Of a stretch of DNA of 64,000 bases, positions 52,472-61,622 are shown piece after piece (position 1 is the first letter of the stretch; the number at the start of each line of letters is the position of its first letter). The notes under the pieces are model-generated. The model saw only the letters and a program-made list of their open reading frames with translations, was not told the origin of the DNA and ran no database searches. The stretch spans positions 1 through 64,000 of the forward strand of contig JAEUIN010000226.1 of NCBI GenBank assembly GCA_016793115.1, read 5' to 3'. The DNA comes from Planctomycetaceae bacterium. GTDB lineage: Bacteria > Planctomycetota > Planctomycetia > Pirellulales > PNKZ01. Both the position numbers and the translations under genes were made by a program.

Positions 52472-53041
52472 CTACTCGAGTCCGCGATCCCGACGTATTC
52501 GGCCTACCTCGGTCATGACTTCTTGGATGATCGTCTGATTGCCGATGATCTGCGACCATTGCAGCGCAAAGCCGACGGCGATCAGTCCGATGCCGACGGC
52601 GGCGGCGGCGAAGTGAACGTCGGCCCAGACAATTTCGCCGAACTGATCGATCAAATCGCGCGAGAAACGCGAACCAGGGTCGGCCGCCCCGCCCAGCGCC
52701 GTGATGCCGACGACGATCAACATGCTCACCACGGCGATCGGAAAGGCCTTGCGTTTGAGGCGATTGCTGCGCCGGACGTATTCGTTCTCCAGCCGATAGG
52801 TTTCGGACACCTCTTTAACCCATCGACTCGTGCCGACGAAGTAGGTGATCACGATGCTGTTGACGAGCAATGTGCACACGCCGGCGGCGATCCCCGCCAG
52901 CCGATGAATCGTCGCCAACCGTTGAGCTTCCGCGTCCTGCGGATTGCGAATGTCGTGACCGTGCAAGTAGAGCCCGAGCACGAGGACCGCGATCATTGCG
53001 GCGACGGCGAACAGGGCCAACGGATAAAAGATGCGATTCAC
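52472..53041 (-). CDS. Four-helix membrane protein of unknown function
   Basis: 189 aa with helices at about 5-25, 45-67, 98-116 and 139-160. Histidines on or near the helices (HGHD near 27-30, HRLAG near 46, ADVHFAAA near 142) recall haem-binding four-helix membrane proteins, but no family is certain. The C-terminus is soluble. It is convergent with the ZIP gene (12 nt) and divergent to pdxA. Confidence 0.82.
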   Translation of the reverse strand: MNRIFYPLALFAVAAMIAVLVLGLYLHGHDIRNPQDAEAQRLATIHRLAGIAAGVCTLLVNSIVITYFVGTSRWVKEVSETYRLENEYVRRSNRLKRKAFPIAVVSMLIVVGITALGGAADPGSRFSRDLIDQFGEIVWADVHFAAAAVGIGLIAVGFALQWSQIIGNQTIIQEVMTEVGRIRRDRGLE

Positions 53042-53120
53042 GTGAAGCTCGAGATTGCCGGGTGCGGATCGCTTGTTGTATGCGACGAGCGGCGTCGCTT
53101 CCAGTGGCCGCCGGCACCGC

Positions 53121-53150
53121 TCGACCGACCGCCGGGTTGGCGCCTAGAAT
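53121..53150 (+). promoter_or_regulatory. Candidate leaderless promoter of pdxA
   Basis: TCGACC at 53121-53126 and TAGAAT at 53145-53150 are 18 nt apart, and only 6 nt separate the -10 from the ATG at 53157. Transcription would start at or next to the start codon. Confidence 0.4.
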
Positions 53151-53156
53151 AGCCGC

Positions 53157-54185
53157 ATGAGCAAGCCGTTAATCGCACTCACGATGGGCGACGCCGCCGG
53201 AGTCGGCCCTGAAGTCATCGTCGGCTGCTGGCCGAGCCACGAAGTCCACGACCTCTGCCGACCGCTGGTCGTCGGCCACCCGGAAGTTATTCGCCGTGCC
53301 GTCGCACTCTGGAATCTCCCGCTGGAAGTCGTCGAAGTCTCGTCACCGGAGGCGGCCCACCCGACGCGCACCTCGATCCCGGTCGTCAACGTTTGCCGCG
53401 ACGACGTCGCCGACGTTCCGGCCGGCGTCGTCGATGCGCGAGCCGGTCAAGCCGCATACGACTGTCTCGTCGCCGGGGCCAACTGGGCGTTGGAGAAACG
53501 CGTCGATGCCGTGACGACCGCGCCGCTGCATAAGGCCGCTCTGCATGCCGCCGGTCACCGCTACCCGGGCCATACGGAGTTGCTCGCCGAACTTTGCGGC
53601 GTGACCGACTTTGCGATGATGCTCTATCTCGGCCCGCAGGCTTCGCTTAAAGGCGAATCCGGTCTCGGCGTGATTCATACGACTTTGCACATGGCGCTGC
53701 GCGACGTCTTCGTCCATCTGACGACGACCGCCGTTTTTGAAAAGATTCGCCTGGCTCATGAGGTAATGCGGCACATCAAAGGCGCGATTCCGAAGATCGG
53801 CGTCGCCGCACTCAATCCGCACGGCGGCGAGCAAGGTTTATTCGGCGACGAAGAAACGACGATTATCGCACCGGCCGTCGCGATGGCGCAAGAGGCCGGT
53901 TACGAGGCACAGGGCCCGTTCCCGACCGACACGCTGATGGTGCGGGCCCGCGACGGCGAGTTCGACGCGGTCGTGGCCATGTATCACGATCAAGGGCATA
54001 TCGCGTTGAAGCTGCTCGGCCTGCATCGCGCCGTGAACGTCACACTCGGCTTGCCGATCGTACGCACGAGCGTCGCGCACGGTACGGCCTTCGATTTGGC
54101 TTGGCAACGCCGCGCCGAAACGAGCAGCATGGTTGAAGCATTGCGCTGTGCGGCGCTGCTGGTCGAGCGCAGAGCGAACGGGTAG
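53157..54185 (+). CDS. pdxA: 4-hydroxythreonine-4-phosphate dehydrogenase
   Basis: 342 aa, normal. It oxidises 4-phosphohydroxy-threonine in the DXP-dependent vitamin B6 pathway. The N-terminal IALTMGDAAGVGPEV and the metal ligands in GHTELLAELCGV (about 140) and YHDQGHIALKLLG (near residue 280) are present. No pdxJ or dxs is nearby. The short distance from a likely -10 suggests a leaderless mRNA. Confidence 0.96.
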   Translation: MSKPLIALTMGDAAGVGPEVIVGCWPSHEVHDLCRPLVVGHPEVIRRAVALWNLPLEVVEVSSPEAAHPTRTSIPVVNVCRDDVADVPAGVVDARAGQAAYDCLVAGANWALEKRVDAVTTAPLHKAALHAAGHRYPGHTELLAELCGVTDFAMMLYLGPQASLKGESGLGVIHTTLHMALRDVFVHLTTTAVFEKIRLAHEVMRHIKGAIPKIGVAALNPHGGEQGLFGDEETTIIAPAVAMAQEAGYEAQGPFPTDTLMVRARDGEFDAVVAMYHDQGHIALKLLGLHRAVNVTLGLPIVRTSVAHGTAFDLAWQRRAETSSMVEALRCAALLVERRANG

Positions 54186-54191
54186 TCGGAG

Positions 54192-55172
54192 TTACGGGAG
54201 CAATGTTCGCTTGTGCGTAAACAAGTCGGTGATGTCGGTGTAGCGTCGCGATCCCGGCGAGAATTGAAACAGACGTTCTTCGAGCGGCACATCGAACTGG
54301 ACTTCGAAGAACTCAATGACAAGTATTCGCGGCGAGGGATCGTCGCCGGGCGAACTCGCCGCGTCTTCCGGCCCCGCGGCCGCTCCCTCGGGTGAGCGCC
54401 GATATTCCAGCCGATAGGGAAACAAATCATCGACGCCGAGATAAACGACGACATGCGTCGGCACGTGCTGACGCAAGCCGCCTGCGTCGGCCGGCAAATC
54501 GAGCCCGATCGGCCGCTCGCTTGTCATCGGCAGCTTCTCCAAAGCCGACGACTTCCATCGTCCGACCAGAGCGTAAACCGGGACATCGCCGAGCTGCGAC
54601 GGCGAAACGCTCTGGAAGCTGAAGTCTTTTTGTAGCGATTCGATTAAATTGCCGATTCCTCCGACGGCGATCGCATTTTGCGCCGCCGCCGCCGCACCGC
54701 CGGGTCCGAGCTGACCGAAGGCGGCGAGCACGCGATCGACTTCGACCCGCTGAATCTCCGGCTCGACTTCGATCAATCGCGAGATCCACAAGTATCGTCC
54801 GTCGCACACCTGTAACTGATTGACGACGCGATCGTTGACCTGCATTCGTAACTCGTAGCGGAGCAGACGCGAATGATTCGGGCCTTGCGCGTAGTCGCCC
54901 GAACCAATAAGTTCCCGACCATAGAGCTTGGCGCGATGTCGCACCTTGGCGACCACCGAGCGACGCTCGCCTAAACGCCTTACAGCCGCGTCGAAGAGTT
55001 GGTTGGGATTGGGCTCGTCACGCGCCGGCACCGGCGGCATCGTCCGAGCTGTAACGTTCTGCGGCGACTGGGCCGACGTCGGCGATCGCCCCCAAGTCGC
55101 CCAAACTGCGACGGCGAACAGAAAAACAAACGCCGCGATCCGATTGGGCAAGCTGTACGCGCCGGCGCTCAT
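54192..55172 (-). CDS. Secreted LolA-like protein
   Basis: 326 aa with an N-terminal hydrophobic signal (about 10-28). The mature part has the alternating strands of a LolA/LolB-like lipid-binding fold (VVAKVRHRAKLYGRELIGSGDYAQG, QVCDGRYLWISRLI) and ends with VPLEERLFQFSPGSRRYTDIT. A Gly/Ala/Gln loop (about 172-190) and a Pro/Glu/Ala/Ser segment (about 271-290) are inserts. The stop is 6 nt from that of pdxA on the opposite strand. Function unknown. Confidence 0.8.
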   Translation of the reverse strand: MSAGAYSLPNRIAAFVFLFAVAVWATWGRSPTSAQSPQNVTARTMPPVPARDEPNPNQLFDAAVRRLGERRSVVAKVRHRAKLYGRELIGSGDYAQGPNHSRLLRYELRMQVNDRVVNQLQVCDGRYLWISRLIEVEPEIQRVEVDRVLAAFGQLGPGGAAAAAQNAIAVGGIGNLIESLQKDFSFQSVSPSQLGDVPVYALVGRWKSSALEKLPMTSERPIGLDLPADAGGLRQHVPTHVVVYLGVDDLFPYRLEYRRSPEGAAAGPEDAASSPGDDPSPRILVIEFFEVQFDVPLEERLFQFSPGSRRYTDITDLFTHKRTLLP

Positions 55173-55452
55173 GTTCGGGTTCTAACGGATTTACCAAAGA
55201 ATCGCGTTGTAGCGGACCGAGGATACCTAACACGAGGCCTATCACGTTCGAGAGCGCAGGGATGCGCTTTCGGCGTGCTTCGAGGCCGCTGTCGCGGCGG
55301 GCATTGTAGGAGGGGACCAGATTGGGGTCCATGCCGGTTGCGAACCCTCGGCCATCGCGGCCCGAGCCAGTCCGAACACTCAACATGCAGTTCCAAGCCG
55401 GGGATCGGGATCGACCGCCCGCCCCAACAGGGATGGATCCAAGGGGGAAACG

Positions 55453-56445
55453 ATGAAGTACCGATTCGCATTTCTGTGCGCGCTGGCGGCCGTCTGCGGC
55501 TGCCGCGTGCCGTTCGTGTCGCATACGGCGCCGCCGGCGACGATGATGCAACACCCCGGCCCCGGCGTCGACGGTCCCGGACCGGGCGTCATGATGATCG
55601 GCGAGCCGGCCGCCGCCGCACCGCTCCAAAACTCGCAAGTGGCCTTCATCGGCCCCGAGGGTGCCGTTGTGGCCTGGAGCGTCGGCACGCCGGGCGTGTT
55701 CGACAGCGAGCCGCTCGTCGCTCCGGCACGCAGCAACTTCCCGCAAGGCGCTCTCTATCGATTAAAGCTGACCGATCTGCCGGGTCGCCCGGGCGTCGAG
55801 CTCTATCCGACGATCGAAATCGCCCCCGCGGTCATCCGCACGGAAGCGTATCTCGCTCACAATGCGATTCCGGTCCAGTTCACGGAAGAAGACCTCGACC
55901 AAGTGCTCTCGGGCAACTTCGTCACCAAGGTCATCTTCTTGCCGGATCCGGAGTTCCAAGAACTCGCCGTCGCCGGCGTGCAAGAACTCGTCAGCACGCG
56001 GCTCGATCCGGGCCAAGACCCGATCGTCGAAGCCGATCGTCAAGGCGCGATCATGGCCATCATTCGCGTCGGTAATAAGGATTTGGAAGTACCGGGGACC
56101 GAAGGCGAACTCGTCGGCGGTGAATTCGCCGGAGCCGAAATGTACGACGGCGTCCAACAAGCGCAATTCGGTATCCCGATTACGGGCACGCCGATCGGCT
56201 TGCCCGGTCCTCCGCACATCCCGCTCGGCGGCCAAGCCGGTCTGCAGAAGCACGTGATCCGCAACCACACGTTCCAACACTATCCGCACCCGACCAAGAA
56301 GCAGAGCATCCACGTGAAGCAAACGCCGGGCATGAGCTATCCGAAGCCTGCCAACAAGGCGTTCATCAGCGAACATGCTCATGCTCCGCTGGTGCCGGGC
56401 GTCGGACGAGCGGGCGGTGCGGGAAGTGCGGCCTACTGTCCGTAA
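55453..56445 (+). CDS. Secreted protein sharing a domain with its downstream neighbour
   Basis: 330 aa. The N-terminus is a lipoprotein-like signal ending AAVCGC (Cys about 15-17), then a Pro/Gly-rich linker. Residues about 100-215 share a domain with the next gene: YRLKLTDLPG ... ELYPTIEIAP ... IPVQFTEEDLDQVLSGNFVTKVIFLPDP ... IVEADRQGAIMAIIRVGN. The C-terminal 90 residues are rich in Gly/Pro/His (NHTFQHYPHP). A strong terminator follows at 56502, so it is probably a single-gene unit. Function unknown; likely cell envelope. Confidence 0.87.
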   Translation: MKYRFAFLCALAAVCGCRVPFVSHTAPPATMMQHPGPGVDGPGPGVMMIGEPAAAAPLQNSQVAFIGPEGAVVAWSVGTPGVFDSEPLVAPARSNFPQGALYRLKLTDLPGRPGVELYPTIEIAPAVIRTEAYLAHNAIPVQFTEEDLDQVLSGNFVTKVIFLPDPEFQELAVAGVQELVSTRLDPGQDPIVEADRQGAIMAIIRVGNKDLEVPGTEGELVGGEFAGAEMYDGVQQAQFGIPITGTPIGLPGPPHIPLGGQAGLQKHVIRNHTFQHYPHPTKKQSIHVKQTPGMSYPKPANKAFISEHAHAPLVPGVGRAGGAGSAAYCP

Positions 56446-56470
56446 GACCGGCTCCGTCTCGAAAAACACT

Positions 56471-56494
56471 GCGAGTCGTCTCCGGGCGACTCGC
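56471..56494. repeat. Hairpin ahead of the terminator
   Basis: GCGAGTCG (56471-56478) and CGACTCGC (56487-56494) form an 8-bp stem with an 8-nt loop. It precedes the terminator by 7 nt. Confidence 0.7.
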
Positions 56495-56501
56495 AAACGC
56501 A

Positions 56502-56536
56502 AGCGGCCGTCGACCCCATCTCGACGGCCGCTTTTT
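56502..56536 (+). terminator. Strong intrinsic terminator
   Basis: AGCGGCCGTCGA (56502-56513) pairs perfectly with TCGACGGCCGCT (56521-56532) around a 7-nt loop, followed by a five-T run (56532-56536). It ends the 55453 gene's transcript. Confidence 0.92.
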
Positions 56537-56616
56537 GCCGAATCTCTCTCGCACGTGCCGGTTCTCGGCCGTCGCGTCCGCCGCGAACTCTCGCCTCCCA
56601 GCGCGAACCCTACGCC

Positions 56617-57441
56617 ATGTCACGACATTTTTCGCTGCGATACCCGACTCGCATCGGAGCGAGTTTCGCCCTCGGTTTCGGCCTTGCCGCGATCTTCGCT
56701 GCGAGCCTCAACGGCGTCGCCCACGCTCAGCAACCGGCGGGCCATTTCCAACACAGCGCCCAAAATCCGCCCGGCATGGTCGGCTCGATTCGCTTGCAGC
56801 AAGGCGGTCCGGTTCACGGCTTCTTCCAGCCGGTTCAACTCACCGCTCCCGCAGGCGTGCTGATCGGCATGCCGGAGCAAGGTGAGTTCCCCAACGTCGT
56901 CGAAGGCGCGGTCCACGCCGGCATGCTGATCGGCAAACCGTATCGCGTGCAATTGCTTAACCTGCCGGAAGAGTTCGAAAGCCGCGAGTTGTACCCCACC
57001 ATCGAGATCATCGATCGTACGTATGCGCCGCCGGGCCTGGAGCGTCGCTTTCCGATTCCCGTCGTCTTCAACGAAAACGACCTCAAGCTTGCCGCCGCAG
57101 GCATGCTGGTCACGCGCGTGATCTATATTGAAGACCCTCATCAGGCGATTCCCGGTGCGCAAGAGCCGGGCGACCAACTTTGGCACGATGCCGGACCAAA
57201 AGCCAATCCGCTCGAAGTCGCCGATCAACTCGGTCGACCGGTCGCGATCGTTCGTCTCGGAGGCCGTCAGCCGGATCGTCGCGGCGGCCCCGACTGGGAG
57301 TTCCTCTACGGTTGCCCTCCCTGGCAACGCTTGAGTGCCCCGCAAGCGGCGCAGCTCACGCCCGTTCCGCAAGAAGCTCAGCCGCTCGCAGCGCCGCCGA
57401 TGAAGTCGGCTCGTTCGTCGCGCGCTCCCGCAACTCGCTAA
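56617..57441 (+). CDS. Secreted paralogue of the upstream envelope protein
   Basis: 274 aa with a signal peptide (about 12-37, ending AHAQ). The shared domain (about 105-220) follows the upstream protein closely: YRVQLLNLPEE ... ELYPTIEIID ... PIPVVFNENDLKLAAAGMLVTRVIYIEDP ... EVADQLGRPVAIVRLGG. A linker and a low-complexity Pro/Gln/Ala tail follow. The DUF11-like gene follows after 20 nt, and the three are probably envelope components; function unknown. Confidence 0.85.
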   Translation: MSRHFSLRYPTRIGASFALGFGLAAIFAASLNGVAHAQQPAGHFQHSAQNPPGMVGSIRLQQGGPVHGFFQPVQLTAPAGVLIGMPEQGEFPNVVEGAVHAGMLIGKPYRVQLLNLPEEFESRELYPTIEIIDRTYAPPGLERRFPIPVVFNENDLKLAAAGMLVTRVIYIEDPHQAIPGAQEPGDQLWHDAGPKANPLEVADQLGRPVAIVRLGGRQPDRRGGPDWEFLYGCPPWQRLSAPQAAQLTPVPQEAQPLAAPPMKSARSSRAPATR

Positions 57442-57461
57442 CCACCGCCGCAGTCATCGCC

Positions 57462-58703
57462 ATGAGCATCACGATTCGTTTCCGCCGCCCGACTCCTTTC
57501 GGCTTTGCCGCGGCCGCTCTCGTCGCCTTGATGCCGGCCTGCCGCACGCTCCCCGACTCGATGATGAGCCTTGCGAGCTCCAGTAAGCAGCCGGGCGCCG
57601 CACAAACTCAACCGGCTGCGCAACCGGCACCGCTCGCCGCGGAGCCGGTGCGTGTGATCGGCGCCGCGCCGAAGAAGCACGCGGTCGGCGAAGCATTGCC
57701 GCAGCTCCCGCGCGACGCCTGCGACTTTTCCGGCGGCGTGCCTATTCCGTACGGCGCCGGGGGCCAGTGGCAACCGCCGGGCATCAAAGGCCCTTGGCCG
57801 AAGGAAGAATATCTGCACGACGGCGGCGACGATTACGAACCGGTCGGTGTCGCGCCGGATTGGCGCGTGGAAGGGCTCAACGTCGAAGATACCGTCGCGC
57901 ACTACGACACGCTCGACGGTCGCACGCTCGTCGCACCGAGCAACTGCACCTACATCTACGCTCCGCGGTTCAGCTCCGTCCGCAGCGTAGTCAACGTCGT
58001 CAGCAAGGAATACGTCGACGGTCCGACACGCATGAGCAAGCCGCAAGCCGTGGTGTTGTTCGACGAGCGGGCCCGCGTCGGCGTGAAAACCGAACAAGCC
58101 CAACCGATCGGTCAAACGGCAAACGTCAAGCTCAACGTCTTCAAACGCGAACAGCGCGACGGCGTGTTCTCCACCGCTTTGCTGCCGCACAACTTCCAAC
58201 AGTCGCTCGCTGCGTTTGAAGATCTCTCGGTCATTCGCACGGGCATCATGGTCGGCGCCGAGAAGGCCCGGCTGGCCGAGCGAGTCGAAAGCGCGATCGT
58301 CTGGTCGAAAGACGACGGCGTGAAGGTCGCGGTCGACAAACAAGCCGCGGCGATCCTCACCGGCGACAAGCGCGCCCAAGCGATCTACATCGTCAACGAG
58401 CCGACCAACGCGCGGCTGCGGATTTGCAAGATCGCCTCGACACCCGCGGCGCAACCCGGCGACATCGTCGAGTTCACGATTCGCTACGATAACGTCGGCG
58501 ACGCCAAAGTCGGCAATGTGGTGATTCTCGACAGCCTGACGGCGCGTCTGGAATATGTGGCCGACAGCGCTCAATCGAGCCGCAAAGCCTACTTCAGCAC
58601 GGCTTCGAACCCGGCCGAATCGCTCGAACTTCGCTGGGAAATCGACGACGTGATCGAGCCCGGCGAAGGCGGTCTTGTTCGCTTCAAGTGCAAGGTTCGC
58701 TAG
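57462..58703 (+). CDS. Secreted protein with a DUF11-type repeat domain
   Basis: 413 aa. The signal peptide (about 8-27, ending LMPAC) is lipoprotein-like, with Cys27. A long central region (about 70-290) contains cysteine-bearing segments (LPRDACDFSGG, APSNCTYIYAP) and ends in helical parts. The C-terminal 110 residues are a DUF11/CARDB-like Ig fold (QPGDIVEFTIRYDNVGDAKVGNVVILDSLTARLEYVADSA, then ELRWEIDDVIEPGEGGLVRFKCKV). ATG 57462 is preferred; the open frame upstream is the shadow of the previous gene. Confidence 0.88.
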   Translation: MSITIRFRRPTPFGFAAAALVALMPACRTLPDSMMSLASSSKQPGAAQTQPAAQPAPLAAEPVRVIGAAPKKHAVGEALPQLPRDACDFSGGVPIPYGAGGQWQPPGIKGPWPKEEYLHDGGDDYEPVGVAPDWRVEGLNVEDTVAHYDTLDGRTLVAPSNCTYIYAPRFSSVRSVVNVVSKEYVDGPTRMSKPQAVVLFDERARVGVKTEQAQPIGQTANVKLNVFKREQRDGVFSTALLPHNFQQSLAAFEDLSVIRTGIMVGAEKARLAERVESAIVWSKDDGVKVAVDKQAAAILTGDKRAQAIYIVNEPTNARLRICKIASTPAAQPGDIVEFTIRYDNVGDAKVGNVVILDSLTARLEYVADSAQSSRKAYFSTASNPAESLELRWEIDDVIEPGEGGLVRFKCKVR

Positions 58704-58863
58704 GGAGGCGCTAGTCCCAGCCGCCGGGCGCTCGATGCTTGTTCCCGGGCTCCGCCTGGGAACGGAGCGGTGGGCGATCCAGTACCCCCATCGTCGAATC
58801 ACGACCGTACTTCAGCGCTTCGGAGTACCGGGGCACCATCTCCCGGAGAGAAGAATGGTTGCT

Positions 58864-58869
58864 TATAAT
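58864..58869 (+). promoter_or_regulatory. Candidate -10 element of the aminotransferase gene
   Basis: A perfect TATAAT lies 77 nt before ATG 58947. No clear -35 lies 16-18 nt upstream. Confidence 0.4.
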
Positions 58870-58946
58870 CTTTGAGTTGCCCGCGCGGATGTTGCGCGTA
58901 TCGCCCCCGCCCTTCCCACTTCTTGGCGCCTCGCGCCTCTCCGCTC

Positions 58947-60059
58947 ATGGCTCACTCCTGGCTCGCCGACCGCATGGCCCATTTCGACAGTTCGGGCATC
59001 CGCAAGGTGTTCGATCTCGCGGCCAAGATGAAAAGCCCGATCAACCTTTCGATCGGACAGCCTGATTTCGACGTGCCGCAGCCGATCAAGCAAGCGGCGA
59101 TCGATGCGATCAACTCCGGCAAGAACGGATATTCGCAGACCCAAGGCATCGGTTCCTTACGCGAAAAGCTGCTTGCGCAGACGAAAGCCGCGTTCGGTCA
59201 CGCCGATCGCGACTTGTTCATCACCAGCGGCACTAGCGGTGGGTTGGTGTTGGCGATGTTGGCGCTGGCCAACCCCGGCGACGAAGTGATCGTGTTCGAT
59301 CCGTTCTTCGTCATGTATCCGTCCCTCGTGAAGCTGACGGGTGCGGTGCTGAAGCCGATCGACACCTATCCCGATTTCAAAATCGACGTGAATAAGGTGC
59401 GCGACGCGATCACGCCGCGCACGAAGGCCATCTTGTTCAACAGCCCGGCGAATCCGACCGGCGTGCTGGCAAGCTCCGACGAAGTGCGCGACTTGGCGAA
59501 GCTGGCCGCGGAGAAGAACGTCGCCCTGGTGAGCGATGAAATCTACAAAGCGTTCGTCTACGACGAAGCGTTCGTGTCGCCTGCGAAGTTCAATCCGCAG
59601 ACGATTGTCATCGACGGCTTCAGCAAAGGCTACGGCATGACCGGCTGGCGTCTCGGCTACGCTCACGGGCCTGCCGAAGTGATCCAGGCGATGGCCAAGC
59701 TGCAGCAATACACGTTCGTCTGCGCACCGCAGCCGTTTCAGTGGGGCGGCGTCGCGGCGCTCGACGTCGATATGACGCAGCACATCGACGACTATCGCAA
59801 GAAGCGCGATCGCCTCGTCGCAGGCCTAGGCGACCTGTTCGAACTGGCCACGCCCGGCGGCGCGTTCTACGCTTTTCCAAAGACGCCTTGGGGCACGGGC
59901 ACGGAGTTTGTCGCGAAAGCGATCGAACGCGAACTCTTGATCATTCCCGGCAACATCTTCAGCGCCCGCGATTCGCACTTCCGAATTTCGTACGCCGCAC
60001 CGGATGCAGTGATCGACCGTGGAATCGAAGTGTTGCGCGGTTTGGCGAAGCGCCCGTAG
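58947..60059 (+). CDS. Class I aminotransferase
   Basis: 370 aa PLP enzyme of the aspartate-aminotransferase fold. Key residues are K227 (DGFSKGYGMTGWRLGY), N169 (NSPANPTG), D197 and Y200 (SDEIYKAF) and a C-terminal Arg region (HFRISYAAP). The substrate is not fixed by sequence; by recall the family includes alanine, aspartate and aromatic aminotransferases. The ATG at 58947 is used; ATG ten codons later is possible. Confidence 0.93.
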   Translation: MAHSWLADRMAHFDSSGIRKVFDLAAKMKSPINLSIGQPDFDVPQPIKQAAIDAINSGKNGYSQTQGIGSLREKLLAQTKAAFGHADRDLFITSGTSGGLVLAMLALANPGDEVIVFDPFFVMYPSLVKLTGAVLKPIDTYPDFKIDVNKVRDAITPRTKAILFNSPANPTGVLASSDEVRDLAKLAAEKNVALVSDEIYKAFVYDEAFVSPAKFNPQTIVIDGFSKGYGMTGWRLGYAHGPAEVIQAMAKLQQYTFVCAPQPFQWGGVAALDVDMTQHIDDYRKKRDRLVAGLGDLFELATPGGAFYAFPKTPWGTGTEFVAKAIERELLIIPGNIFSARDSHFRISYAAPDAVIDRGIEVLRGLAKRP

Positions 60060-60126
60060 AGATTGCATTTTAGCGCCATCGAAAGCGGCCGACGCGCGCG
60101 CCGAGGCCTTTACGAGAGGCGATATC

Positions 60127-60705
60127 TCAACTATGCACGCGCGCCAAATCGTCACCTTCGTCGATGATCGCCGCTTCCGCCGAGGCGAGTTCATCTAAGC
60201 GACGATCGACCTCCGTGCCGTCGCGATCGAAAAGGCGCGCCAAGTTGACGTAAGTCGCATGATGCCGAGCCTCGGAAGCATATAAGCTGCCGTAGAAGTG
60301 CGCCAGCTTCTGATCCTTGAGCCGGTCGCGGAGCAACTGGAATCGTTCGCAACTTCGGGCCTCGATCAGCGCCGCGACGAGCAAGCGATCGATGGCCCGT
60401 TGCGGCTCGTTCTTGCGAACCAAATCGTTCAACTTGCGGCCGTAGGAACTCGGCACCAGGCGGCGGAACGTCATGCCGCGTTCTTCCAGTAAGTCGAGCA
60501 CAAGTTGGAAATGAGCCAGTTCTTCGTTGACGATCGGCGTCAGTTCGCGGATGAGCGGCAGTTTATCGACGTAGTGAAAAATCAGATTGAGCGCCGTGCC
60601 GGCCGCTTTTTTCTCGCAATGCGCGTGATCGACCAGCACCTCTTCGAGATGCGTTTCGACCGTCTCCAACCACCACGGAGCAGTGCTCGATTTGAGATTG
60701 AGCAT
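60127..60705 (-). CDS. miaE: tRNA-(ms2io6A37) hydroxylase
   Basis: 192 aa. It hydroxylates the isopentenyl chain of ms2i6A37 in tRNA. It is a ferritin-like di-iron enzyme; the expected ligands are E31 (DHAHCEKKAAG), E62 and H65 (NEELAHF), E115 (EARSCERF), E145 and H148 (SEARHHATY). The window also has miaB (8.5 kb), which makes the substrate. ATG 60705. No promoter is evident. Confidence 0.95.
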   Translation of the reverse strand: MLNLKSSTAPWWLETVETHLEEVLVDHAHCEKKAAGTALNLIFHYVDKLPLIRELTPIVNEELAHFQLVLDLLEERGMTFRRLVPSSYGRKLNDLVRKNEPQRAIDRLLVAALIEARSCERFQLLRDRLKDQKLAHFYGSLYASEARHHATYVNLARLFDRDGTEVDRRLDELASAEAAIIDEGDDLARVHS

Positions 60706-60778
60706 GAAAGGGGATGAGGGGATGTTTTGGAGATGGAGGAGATAAGAAGCGAGCGGCGTGTATCAACTGTGCCGCTCG

Positions 60779-61621
60779 CTACTCAGTAGTCGATTCTTTG
60801 TATTGTCGGAAGCGTTTCGTGATGTAGCCGAGATACGCATTGGGGAACCACCGTTTAAAGCGCCACAGCGAGCGAGCTCGCCGCGGCAGTATTACGTATG
60901 GCTGATTGCGGTCGACGCCTTCGAGCGCCGCGGCGGCGACATCGTCGGCCGTAAAGCGCGACTCGCTCATCGCCTTCTCCGTAAAGTCGCGTTCGGCCTG
61001 CGTCGTCATGCGCGCCCGCTCGAGCAGGCCGGAGCGGAAGAAGCCGGGGCAAACGACCGTGACGCCGACGCGCGCCGGAGCCAATTCGATTCGCAGCGTT
61101 TCCGACAACGCGACGACGCCGGCCTTGGAGACATTATAGGCGGCCATCGTCGGCAAAGCCGCGAAGCCGGCGATCGACGCGACGTTGACGATGTGGGCTC
61201 CGTCGGGATTCTGCTTGAGCCAGTCGACGAACGTGTGACATCCGACGACGACCGACTTCAAGTTCGTATCAAGCAGCCACTGCCAATCATCGAGCGCGTA
61301 CCGGCCGAACTCCCCTGCCCCGGCGACGCCGGCGCTGTTGACAAACAGATCGAGTTGCGGACGCAGCGAACGCAGTTCGTCGTGCAGCGCGCGCCATTCG
61401 TCGGCCGAGCACACGTCGCACAAGCGGCAAAGGCCGGCGCCGCCGGCGGCTTCGACGAGGCGGAGCGTTTCGCGATTCTCAGCCTCGTTGAGATCGATCA
61501 GCGCGACGAAATAGCCGCGCCGCGCAAGGGCGACGGCGAAGGCCCGGCCGAGCGTGCCGGCCGAACCTGTGACGAGCGCCGTCTTGCGTCGATCGACCGG
61601 ATTGTCGTCGATCGGGGCCAC
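60779..61621 (-). CDS. Short-chain dehydrogenase/reductase
   Basis: 280 aa. NAD(P)-binding TALVTGSAGTLG (about 14-25), NSAGVAG (about 91-97) and the catalytic S...YxxxK (VASIAGFAALPTMAAYNVSKAG) are all present; the C-terminal region is longer than a classical SDR and has no clear membrane helix. The start is GTG at 61621, one base after the stop of tpx (TAA-C-GTG), so the two genes are translationally coupled. Substrate unknown. Confidence 0.92.
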   Translation of the reverse strand: MAPIDDNPVDRRKTALVTGSAGTLGRAFAVALARRGYFVALIDLNEAENRETLRLVEAAGGAGLCRLCDVCSADEWRALHDELRSLRPQLDLFVNSAGVAGAGEFGRYALDDWQWLLDTNLKSVVVGCHTFVDWLKQNPDGAHIVNVASIAGFAALPTMAAYNVSKAGVVALSETLRIELAPARVGVTVVCPGFFRSGLLERARMTTQAERDFTEKAMSESRFTADDVAAAALEGVDRNQPYVILPRRARSLWRFKRWFPNAYLGYITKRFRQYKESTTE

Positions 61622-61622
61622 G

